A stretch of 64,000 bases of DNA, from the NCBI RefSeq assembly GCF_008974145.1, contig NZ_BJKP01000014.1, forward strand, positions 1-64,000, in the 5' to 3' direction. Both the position numbers and the translations under genes were made by a program. Positions 52,577 to 61,662 of the stretch are shown piece after piece (the stretch's first letter is position 1; the number at the start of each line of letters is the position of its first letter). The notes under the pieces are model-generated. The model searched no databases. It saw only the letters and a list, made by a program, of their open reading frames with translations, and was not told the DNA's origin. Source of the stretch: Microcystis aeruginosa NIES-4325 (GTDB lineage: Bacteria; Cyanobacteriota; Cyanobacteriia; Cyanobacteriales; Microcystaceae).

Positions 52577-55500
52577 TTAACTGGATAAAGTGCGACGTTT
52601 CATGACCATTTCGTAGGCTTCGATAATATCGCCTTCTTTCCAGTCATTGAATTTAGAAACACCGACACCGCACTCGAAACCGGTGGCTACTTCCCGGGCA
52701 TCTTCCTTCATCCGTTTGAGGGAATCAAGAACCCCCTGATAAACAATTTCCTTGCCGCGCCGCACGCGCAGGAAGCGGTTACGCACCAGTTTGCCGGATT
52801 GGACATAACAGCCTGCTACGGCCCCACGACCGACGGTGAAGACGGCGCGCACTTCGGCGAAACCGAGGTGTTCTTCTACTTCTTCGGGGTCGAGAAGTCC
52901 TTCCATGGCCCCTTGAATATCATCGAGAAGCTTGTAGATGATGTTGTAATCGCGGATATCGACTCCTTCTCGATCGGCGGATGCTCTGGCTCCACTGGCT
53001 AGGGTGGTATTAAAGCCTACTACTACTGCTCCACTGGCGGCGGCTAGATCTACATCGGTTTCGGTGATTTCCCCGGGGGAGGCGAGGAGTACGCGAATTT
53101 GGACTTCGTTTTGGGGTAACTGTTTGAGTGCGCCGAGTATGGCTTCGACGGAACCTTGTACATCTGCTTTGAGGATGAGATTAAGTTCTTTGAGTTGTCC
53201 TTCTTGCGCTTGGATAGAGAGGGTGCTAAGGCTAACGCGTCGGGAGGAGAGGGCTTGTTGTAATCGGGTATTGCGTTGTTCGATCGCCCGTTGATCAGCG
53301 ATCGATCGGGCCTCTTTTTCACTTTCATAGACATCGAACTCATCGCCGGCGGCCGGAACATCACTAAGACCGAGGATTTCCACGGCGAAGGAGGGGGTGG
53401 CGGCTTCGACTTTTTGACCGCGGTCATCGATCATAGCCCGAATTTTGCCGAAAACGGAACCAGCGACGATGCTATCTCCGACGCGGAGTGTGCCGTTCTG
53501 GACGAGCAGGGTGGCTACGGGACCTTTGGTGCGATCGAGGTTAGCTTCGATCACGGTTCCCTTGGCCAAGCGATCGGGGTTAGCGACCAATTCCTCCACT
53601 TCTGCCACCAAGAGGATCATTTCCAGCAGATTATCGAGATTTTCACCCCGCAGGGCGCTCACGGGAACCATAATCGTCTCACCGCCCCAATCTTCGGCCA
53701 CCAGTCCCTGTTCGGTCAATTCCTGTTTAATCCGGTCGGGGTTAGCCGAGGGTTTATCGACTTTGTTAATCGCCACCAAGATGGGGACTTCGGCAGCCCT
53801 GGCGTGACTAATTGCCTCTTTCGTTTGGGGTTGTACGCCATCATCGGCGGCCACCACCAGCACCGCTATATCGGTGACTCTCGCCCCGCGGGCCCGCATG
53901 GCGGTAAAAGCTTCGTGGCCGGGGGTATCCAAAAAGACAATCTGTTCCGGTTTGCCGTTATGTTCCACATCGACGTGGTAAGCACCGATGTGCTGGGTGA
54001 TGCCGCCGGCTTCCCCCTGGGCGACTTTGGTTTTGCGGATCGAGTCGAGGAGGGTGGTTTTGCCATGGTCAACGTGACCCATAATGGTGACGACGGGGGG
54101 ACGACGCTGGAGTTTTTCCCGGTCGGAGATGTCGATCATTTCTGTGGTTTTGATTGCCGCTGACTGGGTGCTGGGGGTTTCTACGGCGATCTCGAAGTCT
54201 CTGGCGATCATCTCGATGGTGTCTATGTCGAGTGTTTGGGTGATGTTAACGGCCATCCCTTTTAAAAATAGGGTTCTGATGATCTCGGTTTCGGGGACTT
54301 TCATTTTTTCTGATAGGTCGCGCACGGTGAGACTGCTGGTGATGATGATGCTTTCTGGACGTTTTTCTTCTTGGGTTTCTTGGCGATCGCTTTTGGGGCT
54401 GCTGGTGTGGGCGGTTGGTTTACTGGGCCGTTTTACTTTGACTGCTGTGGGACCGCCAGGGGTGGCGGCTTTAGCGGTGGGGGGTTTGGGGGGACGAGCG
54501 GTGGACAGGGTAAAACTGGGGGTATTGATTAACCCGGACAGTTCTGTTTCTAGATCGTCGTCTTCTTCAATGAGGGCTTGGGTGCGGCGTTTGTTTTTGC
54601 CGGCGGTTTTGGCGGTTTTGGCTGCTTTTTTCTCTTCTTCTTCTTCTTCTTCCCAGCTTGTTTTTTTGGCCATGCGTGGGGGCATGGTGGGTCGTTTGAG
54701 TTTTTTTAGCCCGTCTGCTCCGAGTATTCCAGTGTCTGTGTCGATTTCTGTGCCATCAACTCCAGTTTTCTTGGTAGTGTCGGTTTCTTGCTCGCCAGTA
54801 GCCGAGATTTTAGCGGGTATTCCTGGGCGAACTGGGCGCTTCAATTCGACGGTCTCCCGTATTTCTCTGGCTGGTTTTCCCTCGGGTTTGCGGTTGAGGG
54901 TGGGTTTTTCTGGTTTGGCTATGCTGCCCCGGTGCTCAGGACTAGGGGCGTTTTCGCTCTCGCCGCGCTCGCGTTTTTCTCCTCGGGGTTTGTCGTTACC
55001 GCCTGGGGCATTTTTAGGTCGGGGTTCTGGCCGGCCTGAGGCGCTGCCCGGGCGTGGTTTCGGGGTGAGGGAGGGTCGATTAGGTGGGGCGATTAAGGTG
55101 GGGGATAATTCTGGCACTAGCGGGGTTTCGGTCGGGGTTTCCTTAACACTGGCGGACTGAGATGGCATCTGTGCAGCGGTGGGGGGGGTTTTTTCGGCCG
55201 CACCGTCGCGCCCTGGGGCAGCAACGAGGGGTTTAACCGGGGGACGGGGAGGACTGATTAAAGTCGGTTTGGCTGAGGAACCGGCTGGACTGGGGTAGCT
55301 TTCTCCTTCTTCGCCAGTTTCGGGGCGGTTGTGTTTATGCAGGGCTAAAATCTTTTGTTTTTTTTCTTCGGCAGGACTAACCGATTCGCGCTGACCCGTG
55401 CTATTTCTACTGGTACTCGAAACAACTCCCTTCGCAGCGATTGCCTTGATGCGTTGGGCATCCTCTTCGCTGATCGTGCTACTGTGGCTCTTGTACTCGA

Positions 55501-55591
55501 TGTTCAACTGGTCACAGATATCCAAAATGTCTTTGTTGTCTAGATTCAATTCTTTTGATAAATCGTAAATTCTGACTTTCGCGTTACTCAT
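52577..55591 (-). CDS. infB: Translation initiation factor IF-2
   Basis: 1004 residues. Residues 1-50 are the IF-2 N-terminal domain ([24 protein letters not shown]). Residues 65-440 are a long Pro/Arg/Lys/Glu-rich, low-complexity linker. The G domain carries [15 protein letters not shown] (G1), [10 protein letters not shown] (switch I, T), [10 protein letters not shown] (G3) and AINKVDKP (G4), from about residue 500. The C-terminal domains that bind initiator tRNA end [14 protein letters not shown]. The long linker is common in cyanobacterial IF-2. It is the last gene of the rimP-nusA-ylxR-infB operon. Confidence 0.97.
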   Translation of the reverse strand: MSNAKVRIYDLSKELNLDNKDILDICDQLNIEYKSHSSTISEEDAQRIKAIAAKGVVSSTSRNSTGQRESVSPAEEKKQKILALHKHNRPETGEEGESYPSPAGSSAKPTLISPPRPPVKPLVAAPGRDGAAEKTPPTAAQMPSQSASVKETPTETPLVPELSPTLIAPPNRPSLTPKPRPGSASGRPEPRPKNAPGGNDKPRGEKRERGESENAPSPEHRGSIAKPEKPTLNRKPEGKPAREIRETVELKRPVRPGIPAKISATGEQETDTTKKTGVDGTEIDTDTGILGADGLKKLKRPTMPPRMAKKTSWEEEEEEEKKAAKTAKTAGKNKRRTQALIEEDDDLETELSGLINTPSFTLSTARPPKPPTAKAATPGGPTAVKVKRPSKPTAHTSSPKSDRQETQEEKRPESIIITSSLTVRDLSEKMKVPETEIIRTLFLKGMAVNITQTLDIDTIEMIARDFEIAVETPSTQSAAIKTTEMIDISDREKLQRRPPVVTIMGHVDHGKTTLLDSIRKTKVAQGEAGGITQHIGAYHVDVEHNGKPEQIVFLDTPGHEAFTAMRARGARVTDIAVLVVAADDGVQPQTKEAISHARAAEVPILVAINKVDKPSANPDRIKQELTEQGLVAEDWGGETIMVPVSALRGENLDNLLEMILLVAEVEELVANPDRLAKGTVIEANLDRTKGPVATLLVQNGTLRVGDSIVAGSVFGKIRAMIDDRGQKVEAATPSFAVEILGLSDVPAAGDEFDVYESEKEARSIADQRAIEQRNTRLQQALSSRRVSLSTLSIQAQEGQLKELNLILKADVQGSVEAILGALKQLPQNEVQIRVLLASPGEITETDVDLAAASGAVVVGFNTTLASGARASADREGVDIRDYNIIYKLLDDIQGAMEGLLDPEEVEEHLGFAEVRAVFTVGRGAVAGCYVQSGKLVRNRFLRVRRGKEIVYQGVLDSLKRMKEDAREVATGFECGVGVSKFNDWKEGDIIEAYEMVMKRRTLSS

Positions 55592-55702
55592 CCATTATCC
55601 CCCGGCTAAAGTGTTAGTGATCCTATAAGTTGGCTGATTTTTTGATCCTGTCAGGACTGCCCCCTTTCCATGCTAACGATTTTGTGGCTATGATCGTCAA
55701 TT

Positions 55703-55984
55703 TTAATCCTGATTTGGACCCCCTTGCTTGGCAGTCCCGATGCGCTCTTGCAAGGATTCATAAAGCGTTTCGGGAATATTGGCTTTTAGGGCGCGTCCGA
55801 GACGATTTTTTTGCTGGGCCAGTTGCAGGCAATTAGGTTGCGGACAGATATAGGCGGATCTTCCCATGCCTTGATCTAATTGTATCTGTCCGGACGGGTG
55901 TAGTCGGACAATTCGCCAAAAGGATTCTTTCGGGGCGAAGAGACGGCAGCTAACACAGCGTCGATAATTGACGAAGGGGTTCAT
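55703..55984 (-). CDS. ylxR: YlxR (DUF448) RNA-binding protein
   Basis: 93 residues: NYRRCVSCRLFAPKESFWRIVRLHPSGQIQLDQGMGRSAYICPQPNCLQLAQQKNRLGRALKANIP, which contains the RxCxxC...GRxAYxCxxxxCxxxAxKxxRLxRAL pattern of YlxR, with two Cys pairs. It overlaps the nusA stop by 4 bp and lies 112 bp upstream of infB. Confidence 0.9.
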   Translation of the reverse strand: MNPFVNYRRCVSCRLFAPKESFWRIVRLHPSGQIQLDQGMGRSAYICPQPNCLQLAQQKNRLGRALKANIPETLYESLQERIGTAKQGGPNQD

Positions 55985-57177
55985 TCTTGGTCTAAATCCT
56001 GAGCTTCTGGGTCGTTTTCATCGGTTTTTACTTCTTGTTCTCCTTTATACAGGGCTATATCCTTAATATCGATTTTCCAGCCCGTCAGACGGGCGGCTAG
56101 ACGCACGTTCTGCCCTTCTTTGCCAATCGCTAAACTTAATTGATCCTGTGCCACCAGTACCAATGCTTGTCTTTCTTCGGCATTAGTAAACAAAACTTGG
56201 TCAATACGGGCGGGACTAAGGGCATTGGCGATGTAGGTGGCGGGATCTGGAGACCAGCGAATCACGTCGATTTTTTCCCCCCGCAATTCGTTCACCACGG
56301 CTTGAATCCGCGAACCTCTGGCCCCAATACAGGCCCCAACCGGATCCACGTCTCTCTCTAGGGTATCGACGGCGATTTTTGTCCGCGAACCAACGTGACG
56401 GGAGGGGGGATTGGCTTCCCGGGCGACGGCGACAATACGCACGATTTCCTCCTCGATTTCGGGAACTTCGTTGGCGAACAGATATACTACCAAGCCCGCC
56501 GCCGCTCTGGAAACAATTAATTGCGGGCCACGGTGAGAACCTTCCAAGACTTTTTTGAGCAGCACTTTAAAGGTGGCGTTGGCGCGATAGTTATCGTTGG
56601 GCAGCTGTTCCCGTTTGGGTAGTTCTGCTTCCACTTCCGGTTGACCGTAGGTACTTTGTACCATGACAATAGCGGCCTGTCTTTCAAAACGGACGACCCG
56701 GGCCTGTAAAACGGTTCCTTCCAGATCTTGGAACTCCTCTTGAATCATTTTGCGTTGGTTATCCCGCAGTTTTTGCAGTAAAACCTGTTTAGTTTGAATC
56801 GCCGCCATGCGACCAAATTCTTTTTGGTCGGGGGTGACATCAAGAACTACTTCATCCCCTAATTGGGCCTCATCGGCCACTTCTTGCACTTCTTTGAGAC
56901 CGATGTGATGGTCGGGATTGGTCACTTCTTCCACAATAGTTTTAGTAGAAAGAATGCGAAAGCCTTCTTCTTCTACGTCTAATTCCACATCAAAGTTATT
57001 GAAATAATCTTCATGGAATTGAGCGGCTTTTTCTAAACTTTGGGCGCGTCGATAACGTTCGTAACCCTTGATCAGTGCTTCACGCAAGGCTTCCTGTACA
57101 GCATTTTTGGGCAGATTATGTCGTTGGCTAATTTCTTCGAGCATTATTTTTAACCCGGGCAAATTAACAGTAGCCAT
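55981..57177 (-). CDS. nusA: Transcription elongation/antitermination factor NusA
   Basis: 398 residues: N-terminal RNA-polymerase-binding domain (LPGLKIMLEEISQRHNLPKNAVQEALREALIKGYERYRR), S1 domain (LEGTVLQARVVRFERQAAIVMVQ), then KH1 and KH2 (DPVGACIGARGSRIQAVVNELRGEKIDVIRWS and QLSLAIGKEGQNVRLAARLTGWKIDIK). It ends with a short acidic tail (EVKTDENDPEAQDLDQE) and lacks the long C-terminal acidic repeats of E. coli NusA, as in other cyanobacteria. The stop overlaps ylxR by 4 bp, so the two are translationally coupled. Confidence 0.96.
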   Translation of the reverse strand: MATVNLPGLKIMLEEISQRHNLPKNAVQEALREALIKGYERYRRAQSLEKAAQFHEDYFNNFDVELDVEEEGFRILSTKTIVEEVTNPDHHIGLKEVQEVADEAQLGDEVVLDVTPDQKEFGRMAAIQTKQVLLQKLRDNQRKMIQEEFQDLEGTVLQARVVRFERQAAIVMVQSTYGQPEVEAELPKREQLPNDNYRANATFKVLLKKVLEGSHRGPQLIVSRAAAGLVVYLFANEVPEIEEEIVRIVAVAREANPPSRHVGSRTKIAVDTLERDVDPVGACIGARGSRIQAVVNELRGEKIDVIRWSPDPATYIANALSPARIDQVLFTNAEERQALVLVAQDQLSLAIGKEGQNVRLAARLTGWKIDIKDIALYKGEQEVKTDENDPEAQDLDQE

Positions 57178-57231
57178 AATTATTTTTTCTCCTTACTTTT
57201 GAGTTATTGGTTTTTTATCCGTCAGCCTTGT

Positions 57232-57289
57232 ATCAGTTATCAGATGTAAGTTTTAAGTTAATCAGTTATCAGATGTAAGTTCTAAGTTA
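57232..57289. repeat. 29-bp tandem duplication in the rimP-nusA gap
   Basis: ATCAGTTATCAGATGTAAGT plus TTTAAGTTA occurs twice in a row (57232-57260 and 57261-57289), differing by one base. It is followed by the trinucleotide-like run CAGTTAGTTAGTTA and, at 57327-57348, three copies of GATTACT which overlap the rimP stop codon. Confidence 0.9.
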
Positions 57290-57335
57290 ATCAGTTAGTT
57301 AGTTATTTATCTTCATCTTTATCCCTGATTACTGA

Positions 57336-57806
57336 TTACTGATTACTGCGCTGCTCATCTAAACGGACGCTGATGACAGTGGTGCGATCGATGGTCAGGG
57401 AGCGACCCTTTTGGTTAAGATAAATAGATTTCTCATCTCTACCTTGCAGTTTTCCGCGCCATTCTTTTGGTTTTCCCTGGCTATCCTGGCCGGTAATGAT
57501 GACGGGAAAACCTTTAAAAGACTGAAATTCGCGCTCACTGCTCAGTTGTCGAGAAATGCCCGGGCTAGATATTTCTAAAACGTAGGCACCTGGTAAGATT
57601 TCTTGACTGTCGAGGGCGGTTTCTAAAGACCGACTCATCTGCTCACAGTCCTCTAAACCGGTATCTCCCGCAAGATTGCGAATATCGACGCGCAGGACGG
57701 GAGGCCTTTTATTGGTTTGGAAAACGATATCGACCACTTCTAGCCCCAAGTTTTCAGCAATAGGGGTGGCTAGGTGCAGCAGGTCGGGGATGAGCGGATG
57801 GGTCAT
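57336..57806 (-). CDS. rimP: Ribosome maturation factor RimP
   Basis: 156 residues with the RimP alpha-beta N-terminal domain (IPDLLHLATPIAENLGLEVVDIVFQTNKRPPVLRVDIRNL...TGLEDCEQMSRSLETALD) and C-terminal SH3-like domain (VLEISSPGISRQLSSEREFQSFKGFPVIITG). SSPGxxRxLxxxxxF is the family signature. RimP is needed for 30S maturation. It is the first gene of the nusA-infB operon. The last codons and the TAA at 57336-57338 lie in a GATTACT repeat, so the natural C-terminus may have been replaced. Confidence 0.93.
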   Translation of the reverse strand: MTHPLIPDLLHLATPIAENLGLEVVDIVFQTNKRPPVLRVDIRNLAGDTGLEDCEQMSRSLETALDSQEILPGAYVLEISSPGISRQLSSEREFQSFKGFPVIITGQDSQGKPKEWRGKLQGRDEKSIYLNQKGRSLTIDRTTVISVRLDEQRSNQ

Positions 57807-58020
57807 GATTTGGACAATAAAAAAAGCGGGCGAAACCCACTTCCCTAAACTGTTAGTGATTGGGATAGGCAGTTGTTAGACCACCTAGCTGAATACAGTA
57901 TAGCAAAAAACCGTCATCACTATTTGCCATCAGGGTCGTGCCGGGGGAAAAACAGAACAGTGGTCACGATCGAGTCGATCTGTCACAATGAATACAGGGT
58001 AACTAAATATAGAGTCAATT

Positions 58021-59916
58021 ATGGATCAAAAATCTCCGCTCACCGTAGTTAGAGCCAAGTCAGCTAAGAATCGTGGTCATCGGCCAGCATGGAAAGGGAT
58101 TGTCACCACTTGGATGATTCTGCAAACCTTTGGCTATGTCACAGCTGCTTGGAGTCAAAAAACCCCAAATACCCTCACCTACGGTGAATTGTTAGAGAAA
58201 ATCGAGCAAGGAAAGGTAAAAAAGGTGGAAATCAATCCTTCTTTGCAGCAAGCAGCAGTTACCCTCGTCGGTCAAGCGGACAAGGAGCCCGCGAAAGAAG
58301 TCAATTTATTTGACCAAAATCCCGAATTAATCAAGAAACTGGATGCTAAGAAAATTGAGTACGGTATTCTCCCTCGCACTGACAATTCGGCCTTGATCAA
58401 TGTTCTCACTAACCTGTTAGTCATTATAATCGTCTTGGGATTGTTGGTGTTTATTATCCGTCGTTCCGCTAATGCTTCTGGTCAAGCGATGAACTTCGGT
58501 AAATCAAGAGCGCGGTTTCAGATGGAGGCGAAAACCGGCATAGAATTCAATGATGTGGCGGGTGTGGATGAGGCCAAGGAAGATCTACAGGAAGTAGTAA
58601 CATTCCTCAAACAACCAGAAAAATTTACGGCGATTGGCGCAAAAATCCCCAAAGGAGTCCTATTAATTGGTCCACCGGGGACGGGGAAAACTTTGCTGGC
58701 TAAAGCGATCGCAGGAGAGGCGGGAGTGCCTTTTTTCAGCATCTCCGGGTCGGAATTTGTGGAGATGTTTGTCGGGGTTGGTGCGTCGCGAGTGCGAGAT
58801 CTGTTCCGAAAAGCCCAGGAAAATGCCCCTTGTTTGGTTTTTATCGATGAAATTGATGCCGTTGGTCGTCAAAGAGGGGTCGGTTATGGGGGAGGTAATG
58901 ATGAACGGGAACAAACCCTGAACCAATTATTGACGGAAATGGACGGTTTTGAGGAAAATACTGGCATTATCGTCATTGCCGCCACCAACCGTCCCGATGT
59001 TTTGGATTCAGCCCTTTTGCGTCCGGGTCGTTTCGATCGACAGGTAGTGGTGGATTATCCAGATTTTAAGGGACGTTTGGCCATTTTAGAAGTCCATTCT
59101 CGCGATAAAAAGGTGGCTGCTGATGTGGCTCTGGAGGCGATCGCCCGTCGCACACCCGGTTTTACTGGGGCAGATTTGGCTAATATGCTCAACGAAGCGG
59201 CGATTTTTACCGCTAGAAGGCGGAAAGAGGCCATTACCATGGCGGAAGTCAACGATGCGATCGATCGGATTGTGGCCGGTATGGAAGGGCGCGCTTTAGT
59301 CGATAGTAAAGCCAAGCGTTTGATCGCCTATCATGAGGTCGGCCATGCGATTGTCGGTACTCTCTGTCCCGGTCACGATCAAGTGGAAAAAGTCACCCTG
59401 ATTCCCCGGGGTCAAGCGCAGGGGTTAACTTGGTTCACTCCCGATGAGGAACAGGGTTTAACCAGTCGTTCCCAGTTATTAGCCCGAATTGCGGGATTAT
59501 TAGGGGGACGGGTGGCGGAGGAATGTATCTTCGGTGAGGATGAAGTGACCACCGGGGCTGGTAATGATATTGAAAAAATTACCTATCTGGCCCGACAGAT
59601 GGTAACGCGTCTGGGAATGTCGGAATTGGGATTAATTGCCCTAGAGGAGGAGGGCAATTCCTATCTCGGTGGCGCTGGTGCCAGTTATCATGCCGACCAT
59701 TCCTTCGCGATGATGGCGAAAATCGATGCACAAGTGCGGGAACTTGTCAAGCAATGCCACGATTTAGCAACAAAAATTATCCTTGACAATCGTGTGGCGA
59801 TTGATCGCTTGGTGGATATACTGATTGAACAGGAAACTATTGACGGCGAGGAATTCCGGCGTTTATTGACGGAATTTCAGCGACAAGCGGATCGGTCAAT
59901 GGTGACTACGGTTTAA
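58021..59916 (+). CDS. ftsH: ATP-dependent zinc metalloprotease FtsH
   Basis: 631 residues anchored in the membrane. An N-terminal helix ([17 protein letters not shown] region, about 28-45) and a second ([22 protein letters not shown], about 124-145) frame a periplasmic or lumenal domain. AAA module: Walker [13 protein letters not shown] (about 217), Walker [37 protein letters not shown]. Zinc site HEVGH (about 438-442). Cyanobacteria have several FtsH paralogues; those in PSII repair (FtsH2/3) and the cell-membrane form (FtsH1/4) are hard to separate here. The sequence seems nearer the FtsH1/FtsH4 branch, tentatively. Confidence 0.95.
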   Translation: MDQKSPLTVVRAKSAKNRGHRPAWKGIVTTWMILQTFGYVTAAWSQKTPNTLTYGELLEKIEQGKVKKVEINPSLQQAAVTLVGQADKEPAKEVNLFDQNPELIKKLDAKKIEYGILPRTDNSALINVLTNLLVIIIVLGLLVFIIRRSANASGQAMNFGKSRARFQMEAKTGIEFNDVAGVDEAKEDLQEVVTFLKQPEKFTAIGAKIPKGVLLIGPPGTGKTLLAKAIAGEAGVPFFSISGSEFVEMFVGVGASRVRDLFRKAQENAPCLVFIDEIDAVGRQRGVGYGGGNDEREQTLNQLLTEMDGFEENTGIIVIAATNRPDVLDSALLRPGRFDRQVVVDYPDFKGRLAILEVHSRDKKVAADVALEAIARRTPGFTGADLANMLNEAAIFTARRRKEAITMAEVNDAIDRIVAGMEGRALVDSKAKRLIAYHEVGHAIVGTLCPGHDQVEKVTLIPRGQAQGLTWFTPDEEQGLTSRSQLLARIAGLLGGRVAEECIFGEDEVTTGAGNDIEKITYLARQMVTRLGMSELGLIALEEEGNSYLGGAGASYHADHSFAMMAKIDAQVRELVKQCHDLATKIILDNRVAIDRLVDILIEQETIDGEEFRRLLTEFQRQADRSMVTTV

Positions 59917-60001
59917 CTCGCCCTTCGTCTCCTCGCTTCGATTAAGTGTTTAGGAGACGATTTCGGCAAAACATCTGCTAATCAGTCGGACAAAGCCAGA
60001 A

Positions 60002-60790
60002 TTAACGACTAGCATTGTGAGCAGGAATTTTATTAATCGAATGACCGTTATGATTGCCCTTGGTGGAGGCAATAATATTAGCTTCTAAAGCTGAATTCAT
60101 CTCGGCCAACATTTCTAGATTAAAACGATAGCCGACGTTGCGGACGGTTTGAATCAAATTAGGTTGTCTGGGATCGGTTTCGATTTTTTTCCGCAAAGAG
60201 AGAACATGAGTATCGATTGTCCGGGGATTATCGATTTCCTCGGGCCAAGCGCGACGCAGTAAATCGGCTCTTGATAGGGGTGTTCCCTCCGCTTGGGCTA
60301 AAACGTAGAGTAGGCTAAACTCTTGGGGCGTTAATTCGATATACTCCCCGCGAAATTGTACCCGTCGTTGGGCTAAATCTATTTTTAATTGCCCATAATC
60401 CAAGTGTAGCGGAGCAGCCCTACTGCCTAAACGACGAGTTAACACTTCTACCCTAGCCATAAATTCTTGCATTCCAAAGGGCTTTCTCAGGTAGTCGTCG
60501 GCCCCTGCTTTTAAACCATTGACCACATCTTTTTCGCCATTGCGGGCCGAGAGAATCAGTATTAAAGACTGTTTTTGTTGATAAAGCCAACGGCAGAGTT
60601 CGATTCCATCCCCGTCGGGCAAGTCGGAATCGATAATTGCTAAGGTTGGTTGACGATGAAGGAAAGCTTGACGCGCACTTTGCAGGGTTGCCGATTGATT
60701 GACCAAATAACCGGCCTGTTGCAGATGCCAAGCTAATAGCGATCGCAAGTGCGGGTTGCCCTCAACAATAGAAATATGGATCGATACCAC
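60002..60790 (-). CDS. OmpR-family response regulator
   Basis: 262 residues: a receiver domain (1-120) and a winged-helix DNA-binding domain (about 135-228, YIELTPQEFSLLYVLAQAEGTPLSRADLLRRAWPEE...DTHVLSLRKKIETDP). The phospho-Asp is in AIIDSDLPDGDG, and the Thr/Ser and Lys switch residues are in ILILSARNG and YLRKPFG. The usual acidic pair near the N-terminus (DD) is EG here (IVEGNPHL), a departure from canonical receivers that could affect Mg2+ binding. A 35-residue tail (ALEANIIASTKGNHNGHSINK) follows. No kinase gene is adjacent. Confidence 0.88.
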   Translation of the reverse strand: MVSIHISIVEGNPHLRSLLAWHLQQAGYLVNQSATLQSARQAFLHRQPTLAIIDSDLPDGDGIELCRWLYQQKQSLILILSARNGEKDVVNGLKAGADDYLRKPFGMQEFMARVEVLTRRLGSRAAPLHLDYGQLKIDLAQRRVQFRGEYIELTPQEFSLLYVLAQAEGTPLSRADLLRRAWPEEIDNPRTIDTHVLSLRKKIETDPRQPNLIQTVRNVGYRFNLEMLAEMNSALEANIIASTKGNHNGHSINKIPAHNASR

Positions 60791-61300
60791 TTGAATTTCT
60801 GCCCCATTACTGCACAGATTGACACATTGTCAGGATATCAGAATTAATGTCAAGATGTTGTAACAATTGTAACATTCGTTAGCTGTCAGCCGTCAGGAGT
60901 CAGTATTCAGGGGTCAGATGTGAGTTTTCAGTTCACTGATTACTGTTTACTGATCACTGAAAAAAAGCTCCCTTCTCCCATCACCCCATCACCCCACTTC
61001 ATAATTCATAATGCATAATTCATACGTCCCCAAAAACGTCTTGACTATCAAACCCCATTCAAGGTATTCTGTGGAATAAGATCAGAGTGTAGTGGAATCC
61101 AGATTTGAATTGGCGTATAAACTCGGACAGTAATGCAATTCAGATTTGAATTGGCCTACTCTTTTGGAGACTTACCCAAAAGCTGACAAGTATTGTCTGT
61201 CTGATAATATCTTCTTGACTGTTGTCTCAGCCATTTAATCACTAAAAAACTACCAGAACACCATGATAGATAAATTTGCCGCCACACGACCCCTATAACC
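60791..61300. other. Intergenic region with repeats
   Basis: About 510 bp. It has the dispersed word CTGTTTACTGATCACTGAAA (about 60943, also at 18727) and a C-rich run (CATCACCCCATCACCCCAC). A 15-bp direct repeat CAGATTTGAATTGGC occurs at 61100-61114 and 61141-61155. No gene is seen; the promoter of the response regulator lies at its left end. Confidence 0.5.
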
Positions 61301-61397
61301 ATAGCGTTTCTCACACCTAGGTCGCATAGTTAAACCTTCTTCGTTGATTAAGCCTTTCATCACCGATAATGTACCTCTTGCAAACAGGAAACGCTAT
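61301..61397. repeat. MITE-like element, family A, copy 3
   Basis: Bounded by ATAGCGTTTCTCACACCTAG and a right arm complementary to ATAGCGTTTCCTGTTTGCAA. The right arm and inner sequence match copy 1 (272-370) in reverse orientation. It is 260 bp upstream of the S8 protease gene. Confidence 0.75.
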
Positions 61398-61662
61398 ATA
61401 TAATAGATGGTCTAGATTCCTCAGATTTTGAGAAATTTTTAGCGGGCAATAACTCATCAATGTTTCCCCCCATAGCCACTAACTGCATACGATTAGATCG
61501 CACCCCCAGTATATGTCAGTCAAAGTTTTCACCTGACTTATATACTATACGACGGTAAAGGGAGGGCGCAGATCGAAATAATCCCCAACTCCCCAGAAAT
61601 AAGTATCGACAGTTAGGAACCAACCCCTGACCTCACATCTAAAGCACTTAAGGAGAAAAAAT

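Noticed and set aside
53276-55160. Two long plus-strand ORFs (295 and 358 codons) overlapping infB
   Set aside because: They lie wholly opposite the infB linker and G domain, whose coding evidence is overwhelming. Their protein sequences are low-complexity mirror images of a GC-rich, biased region, with no domain or Shine-Dalgarno.
33584-57350. Tandem repeats considered as CRISPR arrays
   Set aside because: Repeat units at 33584, 52351 and 57232 are heptamers or 29-bp units with no unique spacers between them; no cas genes are present.
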